37,940 nucleotides of DNA from Ruegeria sp. Alg231-54 (GTDB lineage Bacteria; Pseudomonadota; Alphaproteobacteria; Rhodobacterales; Rhodobacteraceae), in the NCBI RefSeq assembly GCF_900143525.1, contig NZ_FREZ01000022.1, positions 1 to 37,940 on the forward strand. Reading direction: 5' to 3'. The notes under the pieces were generated by a model, which had not been told where the DNA came from, did not search any database, and was given only the letters and a program-made list of their open reading frames with translations. Shown piece after piece: positions 8,569 to 16,583 of this stretch. Position 1 is the stretch's first letter, and each line of letters starts with the position of its first letter. Made by a program: the position numbers and the translations under genes.

Positions 8569-9369
8569 ATGTCCTTTTCCATAGCCGGCAAGACCGCCAT
8601 TGTCACAGGCAGCGCCAATGGTGTCGGACTGGCCATCGGGCGCCACTTTGCGGATGCCGGGGCCAATGTCATGTTCGCCGACATGGACGAAAAACGGCTG
8701 TCCGACGAGCTTGGCGAACAGGCCGATGACAGCAACATCCGGTTTTTTGCCGGCGACCTGCGGGAAAAGCTGACCATCGCGAACCTGCTGTCTGCCACGC
8801 TTGATGCGTTTGATCAGGTGGACATCCTGATCAATGGCGCGCGGCAGGTGATCCCGTCCGATCCGCTGGACGCGGACGACGATTCCGTGCGCATGCTGCT
8901 CAATCAGAACCTGATGCCCTCGCTGCGTCTAAGCCAGGCGGTCGCCAAACGCATGATAAAACAAGCAGGTGACACTGACGAAGGCCCCGCCGGGTCGATC
9001 ATCAACCTGTCTTCAATCGCGGCGCGGCGCACCCACCCCGATCTGATGGCCTATTCCGTATCCACCGCCGCACTGGATCAGATGACACGTTCGCTGGCCG
9101 TTGCCCTTGCCCCGAAACGGATCCGCGTCAATTCAATCGCGCTGGGATCGGTCATGAGCGCCTCGCTGCAGTCCACGCTCAAGGAAAACCGGGACTTTCG
9201 CAACGATATCGAGAGACATACGCCCTTGGCCCGGATCGCAGCCCCGAACGAACTGACCGAAACGGCACAGTTCCTGGCCTCGGACGCAGCCGGCTTCATC
9301 ACCGGACAAATTCTGACAATTGATGGCGGCCGCACCTTGCTGGACCCCGTCGCAGCTCCGGCTCATTAA
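8569..9369 (+). CDS. SDR-family protein lacking the catalytic lysine
   Basis: A 266-aa short-chain dehydrogenase/reductase-fold protein. The nucleotide loop TGSANGVG (13-20) and the catalytic Ser149 and Tyr162 are present. The active-site Lys expected four residues after Tyr is Thr166 (YSVST instead of YxxxK), and the NNAG motif is altered to INGAR. The C-terminal DGGRT block is normal. The changes suggest altered catalysis or a binding role. A good AGGAGA ribosome site precedes the ATG. The stop is 5 bp before hemF, so the two are likely cotranscribed, but a haem link is inference only. Confidence 0.8.
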   Translation: MSFSIAGKTAIVTGSANGVGLAIGRHFADAGANVMFADMDEKRLSDELGEQADDSNIRFFAGDLREKLTIANLLSATLDAFDQVDILINGARQVIPSDPLDADDDSVRMLLNQNLMPSLRLSQAVAKRMIKQAGDTDEGPAGSIINLSSIAARRTHPDLMAYSVSTAALDQMTRSLAVALAPKRIRVNSIALGSVMSASLQSTLKENRDFRNDIERHTPLARIAAPNELTETAQFLASDAAGFITGQILTIDGGRTLLDPVAAPAH

Positions 9370-9374
9370 TCCCT

Positions 9375-10259
9375 ATGTTCGATACCGAAAAATCAACCGC
9401 CGCCGCGTGGTTCCGCCAATTGCGCGATGAGATTGTCGCCGCGTTTGAGGCACTTGAAGACACCCACAGCTCTGGCCCTTTTGCAGACACAGCACCTGGC
9501 CGGTTCGAGGTCAAGGAAACCAAACGCCAATCCGAAGACGGCAGCGATGCGGGCGGCGGGTTGATGTCCGTGATGCGTGGCGGGCGGGTCTTTGAAAAGG
9601 TCGGCGTCAATGTTTCGACCGTATACGGCACTTTGGGTGCGCGAGCGCAACAGGCCATGGCGGCGCGTAAGGGGATTCCGGGGATGACCGAAGATCCGCG
9701 TTTCTGGGCGTCGGGCATCTCTCTGGTCGCGCATATGCAAAACCCGCATGTACCGGCCGTTCATATGAACACCCGCATGTTCTGGACCCCGCACGCATGG
9801 TGGTTCGGCGGTGGTTCAGACCTGAATCCCTGCATCGAATATGATGAGGACACAGCGCATTTTCATGCCACCCAAAAGGCGCATCTGGACCCGCATGGTC
9901 CCGGCCATTACCCCCGCCTGAAAGACTGGGCGGATGAGTATTTCTATATCCCCCACCGTAAGCGCGCCCGAGGCGTAGGCGGGATATTCATGGATGACTA
10001 TTGCACCGGCGACTGGGCCGCAGATTTCGCGCTGACCCAGAATATCGGTCGCGCGTTCCTGCCTGCTTTCCTGCCATTGGTGGAAAAGCGCCGAGTCCAG
10101 GGTTTTGACGAAGCGGCCAAAGACACGCAACTGGTGCATCGGGGCCTTTATGCCGAATACAACCTCGTCTACGACCGGGGCACAAAATTCGGGCTGGAAA
10201 CCGGCCATGACCCGGATGCGGTGCTGATGAGCCTTCCGCCAATGGCAAAATGGGCCTGA
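9375..10259 (+). CDS. hemF: Oxygen-dependent coproporphyrinogen III oxidase
   Basis: Catalyses the aerobic oxidative decarboxylation of coproporphyrinogen III to protoporphyrinogen IX in haem (and, if present, bacteriochlorophyll) synthesis. The 294-aa protein has the family blocks GVNVSTVYG, VHMNTRMFW, WWFGGGSDLNPC, DEYFYIPHR, GVGGIFMDDY, YAEYNLVYDRGTKFGLETG and the terminal LMSLPPMAKW. It ends directly after this last block, about 20 residues earlier than E. coli HemF, and has a somewhat different central insertion. It lies 5 bp after the degenerate SDR gene. Confidence 0.95.
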   Translation: MFDTEKSTAAAWFRQLRDEIVAAFEALEDTHSSGPFADTAPGRFEVKETKRQSEDGSDAGGGLMSVMRGGRVFEKVGVNVSTVYGTLGARAQQAMAARKGIPGMTEDPRFWASGISLVAHMQNPHVPAVHMNTRMFWTPHAWWFGGGSDLNPCIEYDEDTAHFHATQKAHLDPHGPGHYPRLKDWADEYFYIPHRKRARGVGGIFMDDYCTGDWAADFALTQNIGRAFLPAFLPLVEKRRVQGFDEAAKDTQLVHRGLYAEYNLVYDRGTKFGLETGHDPDAVLMSLPPMAKWA

Positions 10260-10263
10260 TAGA

Positions 10264-10674
10264 TTAGCGGAACCCAAAATCCAGGAAGTTGTCAAAGCAA
10301 TAGCCCTGCGCGGACCCCGCCGACATGTTCTCACCCACACGTTTTACGGTAATCGAATATCCCGGCGTGGTATCGACACCATCGGGTGGGGTGAGTGAAA
10401 ACTGCACCGTGCGCACGCCTTTTTCGTAGGCCCGAACTATATAGATACGCTGGGTTGCTTTTGTTCTCAGGCTGCGAATAGCAAAGTCGCCTATCCCGCA
10501 CCAATACGCGACCGGGGCCGAAGACCCACTGACGGCTACCTCGTAAACACCGTTGTTCATAGGAGTGACTGTGGTTTTAAAACCCGGGTAAGCGCCGATT
10601 CCGATCCCAATTCCCTGTGCAAATAAAGGCGACACCGCAAATGTTGCCAGGGCCGCTATTTTCAAAACTCGCAT
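10264..10674 (-). CDS. Small secreted protein of unknown function
   Basis: A 136-aa product beginning with a clear signal peptide (MRVLKIAALATFAVSPLFAQG), predicted to be exported to the periplasm. The mature part has a GIGIGIGAYPG glycine run and two cysteines (in YWCGIGD and GYCFDNF) that could form one disulfide. I do not recognise the family. The start at 10674 is chosen from the signal peptide and an AGGAA ribosome site; the longer upstream frame has no support. It is convergent with hemF (4 bp gap) and divergent from the HlyC-like gene. Confidence 0.68.
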   Translation of the reverse strand: MRVLKIAALATFAVSPLFAQGIGIGIGAYPGFKTTVTPMNNGVYEVAVSGSSAPVAYWCGIGDFAIRSLRTKATQRIYIVRAYEKGVRTVQFSLTPPDGVDTTPGYSITVKRVGENMSAGSAQGYCFDNFLDFGFR

Positions 10675-10853
10675 AATGGCAATTCCTGTTTCGAAACACT
10701 TATTCAAGATCATACCGGACACGTGGTCCGAGTAAAGCGGCACCATTTTCGGGAATTTGGCCGACAGGACCCCGACACAAGAATACAGGCAAAACAGTAT
10801 CATTTTGGGTCATAAGCAATTAGGATCAAGGCATATATTGGCTGGGGTTTGTT

Positions 10854-11366
10854 TTGAGCAAAGCGTTTCCAAATGACTGGTTTGATATCCCGTCCGAAAA
10901 ATACGCGGATTTCGGCGCAATGTTCTATCTTGCATCGCTGACCAATACACACAGGCCGCGCACCCTCGGGCAGGTGCTCTATGCTTTTGAAACGCCTTTT
11001 CGGCTGAACCAGTACCACATTTTCCGGCAGAACGGTTTCCCACGCGGGTTTGTGACCTTCGCGGGCCTCAGCCCCGAAGCCGAGCGTCGGTACGCCATTC
11101 AGGAAAAACCGCTGAAAGATACGGACTTTGCCAGCGGCACGTCCTTCTGGATCGTCGACCTTGTGGCCCCGTTTGGACAGACCAACCAGATCGTCGAAAT
11201 ACTGAAAAAAGAAACCCCCCACCCTCGGGTTCGAACCAATCGGATGGACAGCGACCTGACCCGAAATCGCATCGTGGAGTGGACCCGCGACGACGCGGGG
11301 GACGTACACATGAAGCTTTACCGGAAGAAAGAATTTCGTGAGGTCCTGAAAATGGAGGGGTCTTGA
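10854..11366 (+). CDS. HlyC-type toxin-activating lysine acyltransferase
   Basis: A 170-aa protein matching the HlyC family, which transfers fatty acyl groups from acyl-ACP to internal lysines of RTX toxins. Family blocks include FRLNQYHIF (HlyC AIRANQYAL), GFVTFAGLS (YCSWANLS) and FWIVDLVAPFG (WFIDWIAPFG). His33 and Asp102 fall where HlyC has its catalytic His23 and Asp92, with the same 69-residue spacing. The start is a TTG behind a GGGG stretch; no in-frame ATG fits the family better. Only 1 bp separates the stop from the Hint-protein ATG, so the two are translationally linked. No RTX toxin gene or type I exporter is present in the window. Confidence 0.82.
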   Translation: MSKAFPNDWFDIPSEKYADFGAMFYLASLTNTHRPRTLGQVLYAFETPFRLNQYHIFRQNGFPRGFVTFAGLSPEAERRYAIQEKPLKDTDFASGTSFWIVDLVAPFGQTNQIVEILKKETPHPRVRTNRMDSDLTRNRIVEWTRDDAGDVHMKLYRKKEFREVLKMEGS

Positions 11367-11367
11367 A

Positions 11368-12261
11368 ATGGTATCGATCGTAGGGACAACAACTGGCTTT
11401 GTAACCGGAGATCCCCCTAATCAGGCCAGTGGCGATCTTGGCTTGACCGGCTTTCCTCGGACGCAATCCTGGTCGATCTCTGATCAGCCATCACTGGGCG
11501 TGGCCTCCATTAACCCAAATACCGGCGAATGGACCTACACGGTCAATCAAAGCGATTTTGACGATATCCCGTTCGGGACTACGGTCACTGATACCTTCAC
11601 GGTACAGGTCACCGGATTGGACTTTTTATTCCAACCATATGACCTGACCCAAGAGATCACCATCACCCTTGAAGGCGTGTGCTTTACTGCAGGCACCTTG
11701 ATCCTGGCTGAAAAAGGCAATCAAAAGATAGAAACCCTGAGCGTTGGCGACAATGTGATGACCGTAGATCGCGGGCTGCAACCGATCCGGTGGGTGGAAA
11801 GCAGCGCCTTATCGCCGGACCGATTGCGAGACAATCCGGCCATGCGCCCGGTTCGGATCAAAGCTGGCAGCCTTGGCGCAGGACGGCCCGAACGCGATCT
11901 GCTGGTATCACAGCAACACCGCATTCTGGTCAGCGGACCAAAGGTCGAGCTTTTGTTCGGCGCGCCCGACGCGCTGGTTGCGGCCAAGCACCTTTGTTCC
12001 TGGCCAGGTATCGCGATTGACACCTCGGATGACCCGGTCGAGTATTTTCACATCCTGCTGGATAGCCACGAAATACTGACAGCCGAGGGCGCACTGGCTG
12101 AAAGCCTCTATCTCGGCGAAGAATCCCTGTACACTCTGTCCTCGGACGCATTGCAGGAGCTCGCCGCCATTTTCCCGGACACAGCCATGCCGAATGGGCT
12201 AGGATTCGGCCGAGCAGCCCGCCTGATCCTGCGAGAATTCGAAGCCCGCGCGCTGGCTTAG
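11368..12261 (+). CDS. VCBS-like / Hint-domain protein
   Basis: A 297-aa protein in two parts. Residues 1-104 resemble a VCBS/cadherin-like beta domain (INPNTGEWTYTV, VTDTFTVQVTG). From Cys105 there is a Hint (hedgehog/intein) domain of the type frequent in Rhodobacterales: CFTAGTLILA, IETLSVGDNVMTVDRG, PIRWVE and the conserved LLVSQQHRILV. Hint domains can self-cleave before the conserved Cys. All five lysines lie in the Hint part and none in the N-terminal domain. No N-terminal signal peptide is visible; a type I secretion route is possible but not shown. It is coupled to the HlyC-like gene, making it a candidate acylation substrate. Confidence 0.8.
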   Translation: MVSIVGTTTGFVTGDPPNQASGDLGLTGFPRTQSWSISDQPSLGVASINPNTGEWTYTVNQSDFDDIPFGTTVTDTFTVQVTGLDFLFQPYDLTQEITITLEGVCFTAGTLILAEKGNQKIETLSVGDNVMTVDRGLQPIRWVESSALSPDRLRDNPAMRPVRIKAGSLGAGRPERDLLVSQQHRILVSGPKVELLFGAPDALVAAKHLCSWPGIAIDTSDDPVEYFHILLDSHEILTAEGALAESLYLGEESLYTLSSDALQELAAIFPDTAMPNGLGFGRAARLILREFEARALA

Positions 12262-13355
12262 ACCCCGCGCAAGTGCCCACCCACGTCTTGCGGTGCCAGT
12301 GCGACCGTTTTGATGACCGCAAAACAGGGTTTGCCCGGTTCCAATCCCAACGCTTCGACGGAACGGCGGGTGACCCGGGCTAAAACAGAACCCGCAGGTG
12401 TTCTTACGGACACAATCGCCCCCGGCCCCTCGCCTGCGCGGATCGTGTCGACTGTTCCTTCCAGAACATTTAAAGCCGAAAGACCCTCGGGGCGTTTGCT
12501 GGAAAGAATAACCTCTTGCGCGGGAATGCGGATGCGCAATTCTTCCGCAATTTGCAGAGGTATCCGGGGCAGAAACAAGGGCGACCCGCCCGCGTCCAGC
12601 TCGGTCAGCCCATCCGAATGATGTTTGACGACCCGAACCTGCAACACTGCACCGACAGCCCGCACACCAGCCGGTGCGACCGACGGATCGGCCAGTACAT
12701 CAGAGGCCGGGCCATGCCGTAAAACTTTGCCCTCTTGCAACGCGACAACCGATGTCGCCAAGCGCGCAACTTCCGCAGCCGAGTGTGTGACGTACAAAAT
12801 CGGCACCGAAACCTCGTCCCGCAGCCGTTCAAAATACGGCAATATCTCAGCCTTTCGCGCGTCGTCCAATGCGGCCAGAGGCTCATCCGCGAGGATCAAC
12901 CGTGGACTGGCCAGAAGAGCGCGGCCAATGGCAACGCGCTGCTTTTCCCCGCCGGACAACCCCGAGGGGCGCCGGTTCAACAGGTGCCCGATCCCCAGCA
13001 TTTCGATCACTTTGTCCGGGCTTTCGCGGCGCGCACCCTTGGGCGCGAACCATTTTCCGTAGAACAGGTTCTGGCGCACAGTGAGATGTGGGAAAAGACG
13101 ACCTTCCTGAAAGATGTAACCCAGCCGTCTTTTGTGCGGTGGCAACCAGAGGCCTTGCGCGGTGTCAAACAGCTCCCACCCGTCTACAGCAACCCGACCG
13201 GCCATGGGTTTCACCAAACCGGCGACGGCATTTACGATTGTTGTCTTTCCAGACCCGGACCGCCCAAACAGAACCGTCACGCCGGGTGGGGCATCAAAAC
13301 TCAGATCCAGCTTGAGGTCGGGTAGATCGTGCTGCAGGCGAACGGACAGGCTCAT
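12258..13355 (-). CDS. modC: Molybdate ABC transporter ATP-binding protein ModC
   Basis: ATPase of the molybdate importer, 365 aa. The N-terminal ABC domain has Walker A GRSGSGKTT, signature LSGGEKQR, Walker B LILADEP, and the H-loop VTHS. The C-terminal ~140 residues resemble the TOBE/Mop oxyanion-binding regulatory domain (PEGLSALNVLEGTV, VSVRTPAGSVLARVTRRS). The start at 13355 overlaps the modB stop (ATGA); the frame stays open further upstream but there it only shadows modB. Its stop overlaps the stop of the convergent Hint gene by 3 bp. Confidence 0.94.
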   Translation of the reverse strand: MSLSVRLQHDLPDLKLDLSFDAPPGVTVLFGRSGSGKTTIVNAVAGLVKPMAGRVAVDGWELFDTAQGLWLPPHKRRLGYIFQEGRLFPHLTVRQNLFYGKWFAPKGARRESPDKVIEMLGIGHLLNRRPSGLSGGEKQRVAIGRALLASPRLILADEPLAALDDARKAEILPYFERLRDEVSVPILYVTHSAAEVARLATSVVALQEGKVLRHGPASDVLADPSVAPAGVRAVGAVLQVRVVKHHSDGLTELDAGGSPLFLPRIPLQIAEELRIRIPAQEVILSSKRPEGLSALNVLEGTVDTIRAGEGPGAIVSVRTPAGSVLARVTRRSVEALGLEPGKPCFAVIKTVALAPQDVGGHLRGV

Positions 13356-14044
13356 GATCCGGCCACCCGCGCCGCAACGCGCCGCCCAATGAACTCGGAC
13401 AACAGCAGCGCGCTCATGGCAACCACGATCGAGATGACCACTAAACGGGTGGCCGCCGCTTCGCCGCCCGGAACTTGCAGGAAGGCATAGACTGCTGACG
13501 GCAGGGTTTGCGTCTGACCCGGGATGTTCGACACAAAGGTAATCGTTGCCCCGAATTCTCCCATCGCTTTGGCAAAGGCCAGTATTGCCCCGGCGATAAC
13601 GCCGGGCAGGATCACCGGAAGGGTCACCGTGGCAAACACAAAAAGGCGTGATGCACCCAGTGTGGCCCCGGCCTGTTCCAGTTTGGGGTCCACAGCTTCG
13701 ATCGACAGGCGTATGGCCCTCACCATCAGCGGAAATGCCATGATACCCGCGGCAAGGGCAGCCCCGGTCCAACGAAACGCCACGACAATTCCGATCTCTG
13801 CCAGCAACTTGCCCAGCGGCCCCTGAATCCCAAAAGTCAGAAGAAGCAGATAGCCGGTCACCACCGGTGGCAGGATCAAGGGCAGATGCACCAGCCCATT
13901 CAAGACCTGCCGACCCGGAAACCGCCAACGTGCCAGCGCGTAGGCAACGAATATGCCCAACGGCAATGTCACCAGTGTTGCCCAAAACGACACACGTAGC
14001 GACAACTTCAGCGCCTCAAGCTCTGCAGGTCCCAACCACCCCAT
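13352..14044 (-). CDS. modB: Molybdate ABC transporter permease ModB
   Basis: A 230-aa inner-membrane permease with about five hydrophobic helices. It contains the binding-protein-dependent transport EAA loop (EQAGATLGASRLFVFATVTLPVILPG, residues shown in part) and the ModB-typical REFGATI-like stretch KAMGEFGATITFV. The start at 14044 follows the modA stop by 4 bp and matches family length. An upstream ATG at 14083 would add 13 residues and overlap modA. It is translationally coupled to modC. Confidence 0.93.
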   Translation of the reverse strand: MGWLGPAELEALKLSLRVSFWATLVTLPLGIFVAYALARWRFPGRQVLNGLVHLPLILPPVVTGYLLLLTFGIQGPLGKLLAEIGIVVAFRWTGAALAAGIMAFPLMVRAIRLSIEAVDPKLEQAGATLGASRLFVFATVTLPVILPGVIAGAILAFAKAMGEFGATITFVSNIPGQTQTLPSAVYAFLQVPGGEAAATRLVVISIVVAMSALLLSEFIGRRVAARVAGS

Positions 14045-14048
14045 ACCG

Positions 14049-14903
14049 CTATCCGTTCGGCAGGGTGAAACCCTGCTTTTCAAACACAGCCCGCGCCGCC
14101 TGAGATTGCAGGTGGTTCAGAAACACCCGCGCGGATTCACCGCCGGCAGCCGTCAGAGCCGCCGGGTAGATGATGGGCGGATGCAGGTCGGGCGAAAACT
14201 CTGCGATAACACGAACCCGCCCCTCGACCTGCGCATCGGATCGATAGACGATCCCCATTGGGGCAGCACCTGTGGCAACAAGTGCAAGGGCTGCGCGCAC
14301 GTTATCCGTCTGTGCGATCTGACCCTCAATGCCCTGCCACAGCCCCAGGCTTTCCAACGCCGCCTTTCCGTAAATCCCTGCCGGCACGGCATCAACCAGC
14401 GCCATGGCCAGATATCCACCTTTCAGTGCGGAGGCCAAAGCGACCCCGGGCCGCATTTCGCCAATGTCAGCCCCTTCGCCCCCAGCGACCAGAACCAGGC
14501 CATTGCCCAGCAGATCTACACGTGTAGTGGGGTCAATCAGGCCCTGATCTTGCAGCACATTCATCCAATCCACGTTGGCGGAAATGAACAGGTCTGCCGG
14601 GGCACCCAACTGAATCTGGCGCGCCAGAACGGACGAGGCCGCGTAAGATACAGTTATGCCCCGCCCAGTTTCCTGCTCAAATTCAGATGCCACCTCATCA
14701 AGCGCAGTCTTGAGGCTGGCCGCTGCAAACACCAAAATCCCCTCGGCCCCTGCTCGAAGCGGGGCCAGCGTCAAAGCGCCCAGAACCAGGGCCGCAATCA
14801 GAACTCGGCGCGCGTGGGACAGGATCGGTTTTCTCCCGCCTGGAAAGTTGCAGTTCCTTTGGGGATATCTGAGGCGGCAGGTGACACGCAAGCGCCTTTG
14901 CAA
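14049..14903 (-). CDS. modA: Molybdate ABC transporter substrate-binding protein ModA
   Basis: Periplasmic molybdate/tungstate-binding protein of the ModABC importer. The mature region starts near EGILVFAAASLKTALDEVA. The family blocks ISANVDWMN, GNGLVLVAG and YRSDAQVE follow. The start is unclear: the frame has no ATG. TTG codons at 14903 and 14891 would give an unusually long N-region before the hydrophobic signal core, while the best ribosome site (GGGAG near 14833) precedes only ATC/CTG codons just before LSHARRVL. The listed start is therefore the upper limit. No obvious ModE-type palindrome was seen upstream. Confidence 0.88.
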   Translation of the reverse strand: MQRRLRVTCRLRYPQRNCNFPGGRKPILSHARRVLIAALVLGALTLAPLRAGAEGILVFAAASLKTALDEVASEFEQETGRGITVSYAASSVLARQIQLGAPADLFISANVDWMNVLQDQGLIDPTTRVDLLGNGLVLVAGGEGADIGEMRPGVALASALKGGYLAMALVDAVPAGIYGKAALESLGLWQGIEGQIAQTDNVRAALALVATGAAPMGIVYRSDAQVEGRVRVIAEFSPDLHPPIIYPAALTAAGGESARVFLNHLQSQAARAVFEKQGFTLPNG

Positions 14904-15046
14904 TCACCCACGACGTAGAACGCAAAACGACAGGCCCCTCACAATCGAAACGACCCCGCAACACAAGGCACGACGAATTTCCCGCCCGATTGAATTGTCA
15001 GTGGCTAACAAATCAGATTCTGGGAAAGAAATTCTGCCAGACCCTC

Positions 15047-15075
15047 TTGCACCCGGGCGCAGGCTTAGCTAAATG
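15047..15075 (+). promoter_or_regulatory. Promoter of tRNA-Val
   Basis: A -35 TTGCAC (15047-15052), a 17-bp spacer and a -10 TAAATG (15070-15075) stand 9 bp before the tRNA 5' end, leaving a very short leader. The -35 shares the TTGC start seen in the rRNA promoter at the left edge. Confidence 0.6.
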
Positions 15076-15084
15076 CACCGTCAC

Positions 15085-15160
<76 letters not shown>

Positions 15161-15290
15161 TCCTTTCCCAGCAATGTATCAAGGTTTTACGCGACTAGCA
15201 CCTATTGCAGTGTTGTGCGTGAAACTGTGTCCGCTACGCCTCCGCTGCACTTAAACGGAAAAGATGTCTCCAACACAGGAGATATGGGCC

Positions 15291-15611
15291 ATGGCAACAA
15301 TCGTAAAACGCCCTAGCGGAAAGTGGCAAGCGACGGTTCGGAATGACGGTCAATCTCGATCTAAGTCCTTTCTAAAGCGTGCTAATGCGGCGAAGTAGGT
15401 GCGAGAGAAGGAGTTGAACGCTGACAGAGGATTGTTAACCCCAACCCTCGGTGTGAGCGCATCCGAGATGACATTTGGTGAAGTGCTGCGAAAATACCGA
15501 GATAAAGTCACGAGCGAGAAACGGTGCGCTGACAATGAAAGTTTTGCAATCAACGAGTCACCTACACCGCTGCTAATGTCGAAACCCAAACCTGACCCAA
15601 TCTACATTTAG
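15291..15611 (+). pseudogene. Remnant of a tyrosine-type phage/island integrase
   Basis: The frame opens with MATIVKRPSGKWQATVR, typical of the N-terminal arm-binding part of tRNA-associated integrases, behind an AGGAGA ribosome site. An in-frame TAG at 15396-15398 replaces what is usually a Trp or Gln codon; after it the frame continues with REKELNADRG and MTFGEVLRKYRDKVTSEK, the start of the core-binding domain. It then loses similarity and stops at 15611. The catalytic domain with the R-H-R-Y residues is missing. It is therefore non-functional by a nonsense change plus loss of its C-terminal two-thirds. Confidence 0.8.
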
Positions 15612-15640
15612 TTTTTTTAAAGTACCGGCCGCCTTTTCTG

Positions 15641-16579
15641 CTAAAATGCTACCCGATCGCCCCCCTTCAAATCCAGAATTTCCCTGGCTTCGTCGGGAGA
15701 AGCTACCCGACTGCCCAAGTCCTCTACGATGCGGCGGATTTTGGACACCTGTTGAGCATTGCTCTCGGCTAGTTCGCCTCGAGAAATAAATAGGCTGTCC
15801 TCCAGCCCTACACGAATATTGCCACCCATCTGGCTTGCCGTCGTGGCAAGCGACATCTGTGCCCCGCCAGCCCCCAAAACCGACCACCGATAATCGTCAC
15901 CAAAAAGCCGGTCGGCGGTGCGTTTCATGAAGATCAGGTTGTCGACCTCGGGTCCGATGCCGCCGAGGATGCCAAAGATAAATTGAATGAATATGGGTGC
16001 CTTGAACAACCCGATATCCATGCAGAATTTCAGGTTGTACAAGTGGCCGACATCGTAACATTCGTGTTCGAATTTGATCTCATGTGGGGCCAGGGTTTCT
16101 GCCGCTTCGCGAATGTCCCGGAATGTATTGCGAAATATGTTCTGATCGGAATTTGCGACATAGTCCTTCTCCCAATCAAACTTCCAATCGTCATCGCCAT
16201 ACCGGTTAGCCAGCGGATGAAACGAGAAGTTCATCGAACCCATGTTCATCGAGCACATTTCGGGGCTGAAGGTCTTGGCCGGTTTGATCCGGTCCTGAAT
16301 AGACAAAGTCAGCGATCCACCGGTCGACAGGTTCACGACAGCATCTGTCGCTTGTTTGATGCGCGGCAGGAAAGGTGCGAAGTCATTCGGGTCGACCGAT
16401 GGTGAGCCATTCTCGGGGTTGCGCGCATGCAGGTGCAGGATCGACGCGCCGGCCTCGGCAGCGTCAATCGCCTGACGCGCGATATCATCATAGGTGTACG
16501 GAAGTGCATCCGACATGGTTGGCGTGTGGATAGCGCCGGTTACGGCGCATGTGATGATCGTTTTTTTCTGACGGGCCAT
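15641..16579 (-). CDS. Beta-keto acid cleavage enzyme (BKACE / 3-keto-5-aminohexanoate cleavage family)
   Basis: A 312-aa Zn-dependent TIM-barrel enzyme. The family condenses a beta-keto acid with acetyl-CoA to give acetoacetate and a new CoA ester. The N-terminal block IITCAVTGAIHTPTMS, the metal-binding HLHAR motif (His49, His51), VNLSTGG, the FEHECYDVGHL segment and the C-terminal VGLEDSLFISRGELAESN block are all present. The start at 16579 precedes the first family block; the frame is open upstream but overlaps livM. It is the last gene of module A, 4 bp after livM. In the BKACE family, specificity follows context (carnitine, 3-keto-5-aminohexanoate and others); the substrate here is unknown. 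Confidence 0.88.
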   Translation of the reverse strand: MARQKKTIITCAVTGAIHTPTMSDALPYTYDDIARQAIDAAEAGASILHLHARNPENGSPSVDPNDFAPFLPRIKQATDAVVNLSTGGSLTLSIQDRIKPAKTFSPEMCSMNMGSMNFSFHPLANRYGDDDWKFDWEKDYVANSDQNIFRNTFRDIREAAETLAPHEIKFEHECYDVGHLYNLKFCMDIGLFKAPIFIQFIFGILGGIGPEVDNLIFMKRTADRLFGDDYRWSVLGAGGAQMSLATTASQMGGNIRVGLEDSLFISRGELAESNAQQVSKIRRIVEDLGSRVASPDEAREILDLKGGDRVAF

Positions 16580-16583
16580 GGGT

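Noticed and set aside
12258..13985. A single 575-residue frame covering modC and part of modB
   Set aside because: The upstream 210 codons lie out of frame over modB, which has clear permease features. The modC start at 13355, overlapping the modB stop, is the natural one.
13953..14918. Long plus-strand frame (about 320 codons)
   Set aside because: It is antisense to modA/modB and has no recognisable domain; such frames are common in GC-rich genes.
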